A DNA stretch of 11,797 nt from NCBI RefSeq assembly GCF_018373095.1, contig NZ_JAHAHT010000051.1, forward strand, positions 1-11,797, given 5' to 3'. Position 1 is the stretch's first letter. Every line of letters starts with the position of its first letter. Both the position numbers and the translations under genes were made by a program. Under the pieces are notes generated by a model. That model was not told the DNA's origin, did no database searches, and saw only the letters and a list, made by a program, of their open reading frames with translations. Source of the DNA: Haemophilus parahaemolyticus (GTDB lineage: Bacteria > Pseudomonadota > Gammaproteobacteria > Enterobacterales > Pasteurellaceae). Shown here one piece after another: positions 1 to 6,064 of this stretch.

Positions 1-705
1 GTGGGTATTGCGAAAGTACGTGAGTTCCTCATTGAGTCAATTGCAGCTTATTTTGAGGAGCCTCTATTTGCCCTTTATAAAGCAAATAAATGTAGGGAAT
101 ATCGCATAACTGGCGAAGATATCGCAAAACGTGCATTGCGTAATGTCTGCTTGTCTTACCTTGCCTTTACCGATTTAGGTGAGAAATTGGTTAAAACTCA
201 CTACGATCAAGCAAATAATATGACTGATATGCTTGCGGCACTTTCCGCTGCAACCAAAGCAGAATTAGAGTGTCGCGATGAATTGCTAGCTGACTTTGAA
301 GCACAATGGTATCAAGATGGTTTAGTGATGGATAAATGGTTTTCTCTGCAAGCAACTCGTCCTGATGAAGATGTATTGAATGTCGTTCAAGGCTTGTTAA
401 ATCATAGAAGTTTCAATTTTAACAATCCAAACCGTGTGAGGGCAGTAGTAGGAGCATTTGCTAGCCAGAATCCTAAAGCTTTCCACAACATTGATGGCTC
501 AGGTTATCGCTTCTTGGTGGATATGTTGATTAAACTTAATGATAGCAATCCACAAGTTGCATCACGTTTAATTGAACCATTAATTAAGCTTTCTCGCTAT
601 GACGGACAGCGTCAAACCTTGATGCGTCGTGGTTTAGAACGCCTGAAAGGGATTGATAATTTAGCTCGTGATTTGTTTGAGAAAATTGATAAGGCGTTAC
701 AATAA
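1..705 (+). CDS. pepN: Aminopeptidase N, C-terminal part (gene runs off the left edge)
   Basis: PepN is a zinc M1-family aminopeptidase of the cytoplasm that trims N-terminal residues from peptides. Only the last 234 codons are here; the enterobacterial protein is about 870 residues, so this is roughly the final quarter. The part seen is the all-helical C-terminal domain, with segments such as LSYLAFTDLG, WFSLQATRP, FNFNNPNRVRA and LMRRGLERL that I recognise from PepN. The zinc site (HExxH) and the GAMEN motif lie upstream of the window, so catalysis cannot be judged. The GTG at the first base is an internal Val codon, not a start. The frame ends at TAA and a hairpin terminator follows within 10 bases, so pepN is the last gene of its transcript. 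The identification is firm. Confidence 0.95.
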   Translation: MGIAKVREFLIESIAAYFEEPLFALYKANKCREYRITGEDIAKRALRNVCLSYLAFTDLGEKLVKTHYDQANNMTDMLAALSAATKAELECRDELLADFEAQWYQDGLVMDKWFSLQATRPDEDVLNVVQGLLNHRSFNFNNPNRVRAVVGAFASQNPKAFHNIDGSGYRFLVDMLIKLNDSNPQVASRLIEPLIKLSRYDGQRQTLMRRGLERLKGIDNLARDLFEKIDKALQ

Positions 706-714
706 TTCTATATT

Positions 715-742
715 AAACCCAGCTTTGGCTGGGTTTTGTTTG
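715..742 (+). terminator. Rho-independent terminator of pepN
   Basis: A perfect 9-bp stem (AAACCCAGC at 715-723, GCTGGGTTT at 728-736) has a 4-base loop TTTG and is followed by a T-rich tail. It starts 9 bases after the pepN stop codon. Confidence 0.9.
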
Positions 743-743
743 G

Positions 744-775
744 ATAAGCGGTAAAATTTTGCTTGCAATTTGCAG
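744..775 (+). repeat. DNA uptake signal-like element, ACAAGCGGT type
   Basis: The core ATAAGCGGT at 744-752 is followed by an A/T run and TTGCAATTTGCA-like sequence, matching the layout of the Pasteurellaceae uptake signal (core plus spaced A/T tracts). It sits between pepN and the hydrolase gene. Other cores in the window lie at 1202 (reverse), 3863, 8468 and 9621. The assignment rests on motif resemblance only. Confidence 0.55.
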
Positions 776-833
776 AAATGTGCCCTAGCTTACAAAATGA
801 AAATTTCACACTGGAGCAATACGCCAGATGTAT

Positions 834-839
834 TATAAT
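834..839 (+). promoter_or_regulatory. -10 box of the hydrolase gene
   Basis: A consensus TATAAT lies about 30 bases before the chosen ATG at 870. The -35 region is poor: CTGGAG at 17-bp spacing. A TTCACA lies 23 bp away, which is too far. The box falls inside a possible longer frame starting at 828, which argues that the longer start is not used. Confidence 0.5.
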
Positions 840-869
840 CATTTATCCTATATTTTTAAGGAGAGAGCT

Positions 870-1463
870 ATGCTGACCGATCAAGATATTTTCAATCGTT
901 ATCAAACTAAACAAATTGAATTCGAAAAACGCGCCAATGTCACGTTAATAGGACATTCGCTGTTTGATATGTGGGAAGGTTTTGAGAAATCTTTAATACT
1001 AAGAGGGCAGAGCGTAGCAAATTTAGGGCTTTCTGGCACGAGCACAAGGCAATATTTAGATGTGATTGCAAAACCAAAACATATTCAACATTTAGGTAAA
1101 ACGGTATTTATTTTTTTAGGCGTAAACGATATTGTGAAAGAGCCCGATTATTCTCCACAGCAAGTATTGGATTGGATTTCTCAAATTATTCAAGAAACAG
1201 AACCGCTTGCAGAGCCTAATACGTGTTATTTCCTGCTGGAAGCAACACCAGTTAATCGTATCGAAACCGTGACCAATGCGGAAATTCAAGTTATGAATGC
1301 TTATTTCAAAGCTCATTGTCCAGCACCTCTAACCTTTATTTCTACTTATGAAAAATTCTTGGACAATGAAGGAACTTTAGATCGCAGTTTAACTGTGGAT
1401 GGATTGCATTATAATGAGAAAGGATATGCGATTTTAAGAGAGATTTTAGAGACATATTTGTAA
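870..1463 (+). CDS. SGNH/GDSL-family hydrolase (esterase/lipase-like)
   Basis: This is a 197-residue protein of the SGNH hydrolase fold, a family of esterases, lipases and deacetylases that use a Ser-His-Asp triad. The blocks appear in order: block I as GHSLFDMW at 28-35 with Ser30; block II GLSGTS at 53-58 with Gly56; block III LGVND at 83-87 with Asn86; block V DGLHYN at 177-182 with Asp177 and His180. All catalytic and oxyanion residues are therefore present, but block I has His where GDSL has Asp. There is no signal peptide or membrane segment, so it should be cytoplasmic. I chose the ATG at 870 because AAGGAGAG lies at 858-865; an upstream ATG at 828 has no such site and overlaps the -10 box. 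The gene stands alone between the pepN terminator and a decayed opposite-strand gene. The substrate is unknown. Confidence 0.82.
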   Translation: MLTDQDIFNRYQTKQIEFEKRANVTLIGHSLFDMWEGFEKSLILRGQSVANLGLSGTSTRQYLDVIAKPKHIQHLGKTVFIFLGVNDIVKEPDYSPQQVLDWISQIIQETEPLAEPNTCYFLLEATPVNRIETVTNAEIQVMNAYFKAHCPAPLTFISTYEKFLDNEGTLDRSLTVDGLHYNEKGYAILREILETYL

Positions 1464-1707
1464 CCTCTCTCCCTCCAAAAATCTTATGGATTTTTTCCAA
1501 ACCTTCGAAACAGAGGTAAGCACTGCTGATAATCAATAATTCTTGCTCAGGAGAGATATTTTTGCCGCTGATTTAGTTTGTATTTAAGGTTAAATCATCG
1601 CCAATCACACCTGAGGTTTTCTTTGCTGCCATTTTGATCATAATAGAAACATCGTCTACTACAGCAGCAATATCATCTAATAAGGTAAAAAGAGAGCTAA
1701 AAGCCAT
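1464..1707 (-). pseudogene. Remnant of a DUF808 (YedI-like) inner-membrane protein gene
   Basis: Reading the minus strand from the ATG at 1705-1707 gives 44 codons starting MAFSSLFTLLDDIAAVVDD and continuing AAKKTSGVIGDDLTLN, which closely resembles the N-terminus of YedI/DUF808 proteins (about 300 residues, multi-pass, unknown function). A TAA stop at 1573-1575 stands where family members usually have Gln, so a single CAA-to-TAA change would explain it. In the same frame after the stop come ISPEQELLI and then SAYLCFEGLEKIHKIF, which matches a segment about 40 residues further along in intact proteins. That implies an in-frame internal deletion. The remaining roughly 200 codons are missing: the fragment ends against the 3' end of the hydrolase gene. 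The gene is clearly dead. Confidence 0.8.
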
Positions 1708-1730
1708 AGCTTTTTCTGGAATAAATCTAT

Positions 1731-1760
1731 AAAAAAACCGAGCAAAACTGCTCGGTTTTT
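1731..1760 (-). terminator. Rho-independent terminator of rpsO
   Basis: The stem ACCGAGC (1737-1743) pairs with GCTCGGT (1750-1756) and is extended by A/T pairs. On the minus strand it is followed by a run of seven T. It starts about 20 bases after the rpsO stop. The flanking A and T runs would also let it work on the plus strand. Confidence 0.9.
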
Positions 1761-1779
1761 ATATTCCAAATTTCGGAAA

Positions 1780-2049
1780 TTAGCGACGTAAACCTAAACG
1801 TGCAATGATTTCTGAATATTTAGCAAGATCAGTACGTTTTAAGTAGTCTAATAATTTACGACGACGTGAAACCATACGTAATAAACCACGACGACCATGG
1901 TGATCTTTTTTATGTGTAGCAAAGTGCGCTTGTAAATGGTTGATTTGAGCTGTTAATAATGCAATTTGAACTTCTGAAGAACCAGTATCTTTTGCATCAC
2001 GACCAAATTCAGCAACGATTTTTGCTTTTGCTTCTACGCTTAGAGACAT
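1780..2049 (-). CDS. rpsO: 30S ribosomal protein S15
   Basis: S15 is a primary 16S rRNA-binding protein of the small subunit platform. The 89-residue product has the exact family length and near-identity to the enterobacterial protein: it starts MSLSVEAKAKIVAEFGRDA, has the RNA-binding HKKDHHGRRGLLRMVSRRRKLLDYL core at about 41-65, and ends RLGLRR. An in-frame ATG at 2088 exists, but the start at 2049 gives the conserved N-terminus and has AAGGA at 2058-2062. The 13-codon extension lies in the leader. Upstream is a strong promoter, and downstream is a terminator rather than pnp, the usual enterobacterial neighbour. S15 commonly represses its own translation, and the leader here can form a matching structure. 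Confidence 0.98.
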   Translation of the reverse strand: MSLSVEAKAKIVAEFGRDAKDTGSSEVQIALLTAQINHLQAHFATHKKDHHGRRGLLRMVSRRRKLLDYLKRTDLAKYSEIIARLGLRR

Positions 2050-2111
2050 TTTTATTTTCCTTTTTGTTAAGGGTTGAACATACATCAATAGCCGATCTCT
2101 AACTCAGCTAT
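2040..2111 (-). promoter_or_regulatory. Candidate S15 autoregulatory leader (hairpin with pseudoknot potential)
   Basis: In the minus-strand transcript, AUAGCUGA (2111-2104) can pair with UCGGCUAU (2095-2088), an 8-bp stem with one G-U pair, around the 8-base loop GUUAGAGA. Seven loop bases (UUAGAGA, 2102-2096) are exactly complementary to UCUCUAA at codons 2-4 of rpsO (2046-2040), which would close a pseudoknot across the ribosome binding site and start codon. S15 of several bacteria is known to bind leader structures of its own mRNA, including a pseudoknot in Escherichia coli. That this element is one is inference from complementarity and position. Confidence 0.55.
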
Positions 2112-2125
2112 GATAAGAAGTGCAG

Positions 2126-2154
2126 ATTCTAAAAGTAAAAGAGGAATAAAGCAA
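2126..2154 (-). promoter_or_regulatory. rpsO promoter
   Basis: On the minus strand a -35 TTGCTT (2154-2149) is separated by exactly 17 bp from a -10 TAGAAT (2131-2126). Transcription would begin near 2119, about 70 bases before the rpsO ATG and just before the leader hairpin. No convincing terminator separates it from the upstream purH, so purH read-through is possible. Confidence 0.75.
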
Positions 2155-2196
2155 GAAAAATAAACTGCAGCATTTCACTTTGTGTTATTTATATTT

Positions 2197-3786
2197 TTAG
2201 TGACGGAAATGTCTCATTCCTGTTAATACCATCGCCATATCGTGTTCATCGGCGGCATCAATCACTTCTTGATCGCGCATTGAACCACCAGGGTGGATTA
2301 CGCAAGTAATGCCCACTTTTGCGGCAGCATCAATGCCATCTCGGAATGGGAAGAACGCATCAGAAGCCATCACACAACCTGCTACTTGCAAACCTTCATC
2401 TTCAGCTTTAATGCCTGCGATTTTCGCAGAGTAAACACGGCTCATTTGACCTGCACCAATACCGATGGTTTGTCCGTTTTTCGCATATACAATCGCATTC
2501 GATTTCACATATTTCGCCACTTTCCAGCAGAAGAGTAGATCTTCAAGTTCTGCTTGGGTTGGCTGACGTTTGGAAACCACTTTTAAATCTTCAATAGAAA
2601 CAGAACCTTGATCTGCTTCTTGCACCAATAAACCACCATTTACACGTTTGAAATCTAAACGTTTTTGCGGTTGACTAAATTCGCCACATTCTAATACACG
2701 TACATTTTTCTTTTTCTCTAGAGCTTCTTTTGCTTCTGCTGAAACGATTGGTGCAATGATCACTTCCACGAATTGACGATCTGCAATAGTTTGTGCTGTA
2801 GTGCCATCTAACTCACGATTGAAGGCAATAATGCCTCCGAATGCGGATGTTGGGTCGGTTTGATAAGCACGATTATAGGCTTCTAAAATGTTTTCACCTA
2901 ATGCCACTCCGCACGGGTTCGCGTGTTTCACAATCACACAAGCGGGTCGCTCAAACTCTTTTACGCATTCAAGGGCTGCATCTGTGTCGGCAATGTTGTT
3001 GTAAGAAAGGGCTTTACCTTGTAATTGTTTCGCAGTAGAAACCGACGCCTCTTTCACTTCATTTTCTACATAGAACGCGGCATTTTGATGAGCATTTTCG
3101 CCATAACGCATCGTTTGTTTACGCACAAAATTGAGATTCAGCGTACGTGGGAATTGACCGCAAACTTGGGTTAAATCTTCCTCTTCCGCTCCTTGATAAG
3201 GTGGTACTTTTTGTCCGAAGTAGTTAGCAATCATACTGTCGTATTGTGCAGTATGTTCAAAGGCTTTGATGGCAAGGTTAAAACGAGTAGCTAAGGTAAG
3301 GCTATTTTCATTTTGATCCATTTCTGCCAAAATCGCATCAAAATCGCTATTATTCACCACAATCGCTACATCTTTGTGGTTTTTCGCCGCAGAGCGCACC
3401 ATTGTTGGGCCTCCAATGTCGATATTTTCTACCGCATCTTCCAACGTACAATCAGGTTTTGCCACGGTTGCCGCGAATGGGTAAAGGTTCACTACCACCA
3501 TATCAATGCGTTCAATGCCGTGTTGGTTCATCACTTCATCATCTGTACCGCGACGACCTAAAATCCCACCGTGTACTTTTGGGTGAAGGGTTTTTACGCG
3601 CCCGGCCATCATTTCTGGGAAACCAGTGTAGTCTGATACTTCCGTCACAGGCAAGCCTGCATCAGCAAGTAATTTTGCTGTTCCGCCCGTTGAAAGCAAT
3701 TTCACACCACGAGCTACGAGCCCTTGTGCAAATTCTACGATGCCTTTTTTATCAGACACACTTAATAACGCTTGTTGAATCGCCAT
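2197..3786 (-). CDS. purH: Bifunctional AICAR transformylase / IMP cyclohydrolase
   Basis: PurH performs the last two steps of de novo IMP synthesis: formyl transfer from 10-formyltetrahydrofolate to AICAR, then ring closure to IMP. The 529 residues match the enterobacterial length. The N-terminal cyclohydrolase (MGS-like) domain shows LSTGGT at 31-36, GRVKTLHPKVHGG at 62-74 and ENIDIGGPTMVRSAAKNH at 120-137. The C-terminal transformylase domain shows RYGENAHQ at 227-234 and KHANPCG at 287-293, holding the Lys-His pair used in catalysis. It ends MRHFRH like its relatives. The start ATG is preceded by AAAGGGAA. In enterobacteria purD often follows purH; here rpsO follows, 147 bases on, with its own promoter. 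The promoter carries a PurR operator. Confidence 0.98.
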   Translation of the reverse strand: MAIQQALLSVSDKKGIVEFAQGLVARGVKLLSTGGTAKLLADAGLPVTEVSDYTGFPEMMAGRVKTLHPKVHGGILGRRGTDDEVMNQHGIERIDMVVVNLYPFAATVAKPDCTLEDAVENIDIGGPTMVRSAAKNHKDVAIVVNNSDFDAILAEMDQNENSLTLATRFNLAIKAFEHTAQYDSMIANYFGQKVPPYQGAEEEDLTQVCGQFPRTLNLNFVRKQTMRYGENAHQNAAFYVENEVKEASVSTAKQLQGKALSYNNIADTDAALECVKEFERPACVIVKHANPCGVALGENILEAYNRAYQTDPTSAFGGIIAFNRELDGTTAQTIADRQFVEVIIAPIVSAEAKEALEKKKNVRVLECGEFSQPQKRLDFKRVNGGLLVQEADQGSVSIEDLKVVSKRQPTQAELEDLLFCWKVAKYVKSNAIVYAKNGQTIGIGAGQMSRVYSAKIAGIKAEDEGLQVAGCVMASDAFFPFRDGIDAAAKVGITCVIHPGGSMRDQEVIDAADEHDMAMVLTGMRHFRH

Positions 3787-3831
3787 TTTGAGTTCCCTTT
3801 AATATAGATTAAAATAAAAAAATCGGGCAAG

Positions 3832-3854
3832 ATTATAAAGCAAACGTTTGCTTT
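3832..3854 (-). promoter_or_regulatory. purH promoter with PurR operator
   Basis: A perfect 18-bp palindrome, AAAGCAAAC (3837-3845) and GTTTGCTTT (3846-3854), matches the PurR box core GCAAACGTTTGC. It abuts and by one base overlaps a consensus -10 TATAAT read on the minus strand (3837-3832); the -35 at 17-bp spacing is weak (ATGAAA). Bound repressor would cover the spacer, so purH should be shut off when hypoxanthine or guanine is plentiful, as in other PurR-controlled pur genes. Confidence 0.9.
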
Positions 3855-3862
3855 TTTCATTA

Positions 3863-3892
3863 GCAAGCGGTGAATTTCTGCAAATTTTTTAC
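3863..3892 (+). repeat. DNA uptake signal-like element, ACAAGCGGT type
   Basis: The core GCAAGCGGT at 3863-3871 is followed by GAATTTCTGCAAATTTTT, which fits the core plus A/T tracts expected of the uptake signal. It lies 9 bases from the purH PurR operator, between the divergent purH and GNAT genes. Confidence 0.6.
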
Positions 3893-3917
3893 AAGATGAA
3901 ATTTTTAGGAGTAGGCT

Positions 3918-4187
3918 ATGCAAATTATTCATAACGCAGAACAAGGCGAATTTAGTTATTTTGAAGGCGAAGTAAAAATAGGCAAATTACGCTATCGTTA
4001 TATTAAAGATGATGTGATCGATGTTTTTACTACAAAAGTGGATGAAGCCTTTCAGGGCAAGGGAATTGCGGGGGAGCTCTATTCTGCAATAATTGAGTTC
4101 GCTAAACAAAACCAGCTTAAAATTAAGCCAAGTTGTAGTTATATATATGTCAAAATGCAGCGAAATGATCCTGATTTGATCGCTTAA
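3918..4187 (+). CDS. Small GNAT-type N-acetyltransferase (YjdJ-like)
   Basis: This 89-residue protein resembles the short single-domain GNAT family that includes E. coli YjdJ. The acetyl-CoA-binding motif A is visible as FQGKGIAGELYSAIIEFAK at 45-63 (Q/R-x-x-G-x-G/A pattern), preceded by a beta strand ending in VFTTKVDEAF. The family's Pro-x-Cys block appears as IKPSCSYI at 69-76. No dedicated substrate domain is present and the substrate is unknown. The start is supported by AGGAG at 3907-3911, six bases before the ATG. The gene is divergent from purH and stands alone; the next gene, metN, has its own promoter. No clear terminator follows. Confidence 0.75.
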   Translation: MQIIHNAEQGEFSYFEGEVKIGKLRYRYIKDDVIDVFTTKVDEAFQGKGIAGELYSAIIEFAKQNQLKIKPSCSYIYVKMQRNDPDLIA

Positions 4188-4255
4188 TTAGAGCTGAAAT
4201 CAGTCGTTTAGTTTGCTTTTATTCCATTTTTGAATAAAAAAATAAGCAAGGTGAA

Positions 4256-4283
4256 TTGACATAGCATTCTAGACGTCTAAAAT
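4256..4283 (+). promoter_or_regulatory. metNIQ promoter
   Basis: A consensus -35 TTGACA (4256-4261) and a -10 TAAAAT (4278-4283) are 16 bp apart. The spacer is filled by the MetJ box sequence, a classic repressible arrangement. The -10 ends 34 bases before the metN ATG. Confidence 0.82.
4263..4278 (+). promoter_or_regulatory. MetJ operator (two tandem met boxes)
   Basis: The perfect met-box consensus AGACGTCT (4271-4278) is preceded directly by AGCATTCT (4263-4270), which keeps 5 of 8 consensus bases. MetJ with S-adenosylmethionine binds tandem 8-bp boxes, so two adjacent units are what is expected. The next octamer (4279-4286) is a poor match. Position inside the promoter implies repression of metNIQ when methionine is plentiful. 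Confidence 0.88.
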
Positions 4284-4317
4284 AACCGAAATATTTTAAC
4301 AAGTGGTGGATAGCTTT

Positions 4318-5355
4318 ATGATTGAGCTGAAAAATATCAGCAAGCAGTTTGATGTGAAGGGCAAAAAAATTACCGCCCTTGACAATGTAAACCTGGAAGT
4401 TCCGCAAGGCACGATTTACGGTGTGATTGGGGCTTCTGGTGCAGGAAAAAGTACGTTGATTCGTTGCGTGAATTTATTAGAACGTCCAACGATTGGGCAA
4501 GTGATTGTCGATGGGCAGGATTTAACTGCAATGTCGGATAAAGATCTGATTTTAGCTCGTCGTAACATCGCAATGATTTTCCAGCATTTTAATTTGCTTT
4601 CTTCGCAAACCGTATTTGAAAATGTAGCGTTACCATTGCGTTTGAATAATACGCCTAAAGATCAAGTAGAGAAAAAAGTGAATGAATTGCTTGAGTTAGT
4701 CGGTTTAACTGAGCGTAAAGATGTTTACCCAAGCAATTTATCTGGCGGTCAAAAACAGCGTGTCGCCATTGCTCGTGCGTTAGCTTCTAATCCGAAAGTG
4801 TTGCTTTGCGATGAGGCAACCAGTGCATTAGATCCTGCAACCACGCAATCGATCCTGCAGCTTTTAAAAGACATCAACAAACGTTTAGGCTTAACTATTT
4901 TGTTGATTACCCACGAAATGGAAGTGGTCAAACGTATTTGTGATCGTGTGGCGGTAATTGATAAAGGGCAGCTGATTGAAACGGGATCAGTAAGTGAGAT
5001 TTTCTCTAATCCGAAAACCGCATTGGCTCAGAAATTTATTCAATCTACTTTCCATATTGAACTTCCGCCAGAGTATATGGAGCAGCTTTCTGCCCAGCCA
5101 AGCTCAGAGAAAAACAAACCGATTATTAAGTTTGAATTTACAGGGCGTTCCGTTGATGCACCATTGCTTTCTCACGCATCAAAACGTTTCGGCATTGATT
5201 TTAGCATTTTGATGTCGCAAATTGATTATGCAGGCGGCGTGAAATTTGGCTTTGTGATTGCAGAAGTTACAGGCGAAGAAGAGGCGATTTCAGAAGCAAG
5301 ATTTTATTTAATTGATAATAATGTAAAAGTTGAGGTGCTAGGTTATGTGGAATGA
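4318..5355 (+). CDS. metN: Methionine ABC importer, ATP-binding subunit
   Basis: MetN powers D/L-methionine uptake from the cytoplasmic face of the inner membrane, as a dimer bound to MetI. The 345 residues match the family. The nucleotide-binding domain shows Walker A GASGAGKST at 38-46, Q-loop Gln89, signature LSGGQ at 141-145, Walker B VLLCDE at 161-166 and switch His199. From about 265 to the end is the C-terminal regulatory domain that binds methionine and inhibits transport (NIL/ACT-like), containing IIKFEFTGRSVDAPLLS. I chose the ATG at 4318 (MIELKNISK) because it aligns with relatives; a GTG five codons earlier would add MVDSF. The ribosome site is weak (GGTGGA). It overlaps metI by 11 bases, so translation is probably coupled. 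Confidence 0.97.
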   Translation: MIELKNISKQFDVKGKKITALDNVNLEVPQGTIYGVIGASGAGKSTLIRCVNLLERPTIGQVIVDGQDLTAMSDKDLILARRNIAMIFQHFNLLSSQTVFENVALPLRLNNTPKDQVEKKVNELLELVGLTERKDVYPSNLSGGQKQRVAIARALASNPKVLLCDEATSALDPATTQSILQLLKDINKRLGLTILLITHEMEVVKRICDRVAVIDKGQLIETGSVSEIFSNPKTALAQKFIQSTFHIELPPEYMEQLSAQPSSEKNKPIIKFEFTGRSVDAPLLSHASKRFGIDFSILMSQIDYAGGVKFGFVIAEVTGEEEAISEARFYLIDNNVKVEVLGYVE

Positions 5356-6022
5356 TTTTCTCAATGAACTTACTCCGCAGATGTGGCAACTCGTGGCCTC
5401 ATCAACGGTAGAAACCATTTATATGGGATTTGTTGCAACATTGCTCTCTGTTGTGATTGGCTTGCCGATTGGTTTTTTTGCTTTTTTAACAGGTAAAGGC
5501 GAGATTTTAGAGAACCAACGTGCACACCAGATTTTAGATATTATTATCAATATTGGTCGTTCTGTGCCATTTATTATTTTGTTAATTGTGTTGTTGCCTT
5601 TTACCCGTTTAATTGTCGGAACAACATTAGGCACAACGGCCGCTATCGTGCCATTAAGTGTATCTGCCATTCCATTTTTTGCACGTTTAACTGCCAATGC
5701 GTTACTCGAAATTCCAGCGGGTTTAACTGAAGCGGCAAAATCAATGGGGGCGACAAATTGGCAGGTAGTCACCTGCTTCTATTTGCCAGAATCTTTACCC
5801 ATTTTAATCAACGGCATCACATTAACGCTTGTAGCGTTAATTGGTTATTCAGCAATGGCTGGTGCTGTTGGCGGTGGTGGTTTAGGTAACTTGGCTATCA
5901 GCTACGGCGAACACCGTAATATGGTTTATGTGAAATGGATTGCAACGGTCATTATTGTCGCGATTGTAATGGTTTCTCAAAAACTAGGTGATCATTTAGC
6001 GAAGAAATATGACCATCGCTAA
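5345..6022 (+). CDS. metI: Methionine ABC importer, permease subunit
   Basis: MetI forms the membrane channel of the methionine importer. The 225-residue product is strongly hydrophobic, with about five transmembrane stretches (near 20-48, 70-92, 95-115, 152-175 and 196-213). The cytoplasmic EAA loop that docks MetN is visible as EAAKSMGA at 129-136, followed by FYLPESLP. The ATG lies inside the last codons of metN; GAGGT at 5332-5336 within metN serves as its ribosome site. Length is close to the enterobacterial 217 residues. metQ follows after 42 bases, completing a metNIQ operon in the standard order. Confidence 0.97.
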   Translation: MWNDFLNELTPQMWQLVASSTVETIYMGFVATLLSVVIGLPIGFFAFLTGKGEILENQRAHQILDIIINIGRSVPFIILLIVLLPFTRLIVGTTLGTTAAIVPLSVSAIPFFARLTANALLEIPAGLTEAAKSMGATNWQVVTCFYLPESLPILINGITLTLVALIGYSAMAGAVGGGGLGNLAISYGEHRNMVYVKWIATVIIVAIVMVSQKLGDHLAKKYDHR

Positions 6023-6064
6023 GATCAATTTGTTATTTAACACAACATCTCTATGAGGTATTTT

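Noticed and set aside
828..869. A 14-codon upstream extension of the hydrolase gene starting at an ATG at 828
   Set aside because: The -10 box TATAAT lies inside it, it has no ribosome site, and AAGGAGAG sits at the right distance from the ATG at 870.
2050..2088. A 13-codon N-terminal extension of S15 from an ATG at 2086-2088
   Set aside because: S15 proteins begin MSLS; the shorter start has a clear ribosome site and gives the exact family length. The extension is leader sequence.
2155..2196. A terminator between purH and rpsO
   Set aside because: Only a bulged A/T stem can be drawn; no GC-rich hairpin is present, so I did not call one.
3402..3791. A 129-codon plus-strand frame opposite the 5' part of purH
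   Set aside because: It lies wholly antisense to a conserved enzyme gene, has no ribosome site or recognisable protein features, and is a composition shadow.
4217..4239. An AT-only hairpin (TTTTATTC / GAATAAAA) after the GNAT gene as a terminator
   Set aside because: The stem has a single G-C pair and no T run on the plus strand; too weak to call.
5419..5772. A 117-codon minus-strand frame inside metI
   Set aside because: It is antisense to a clear membrane permease gene; the low-complexity product reflects the reverse complement of hydrophobic codons.
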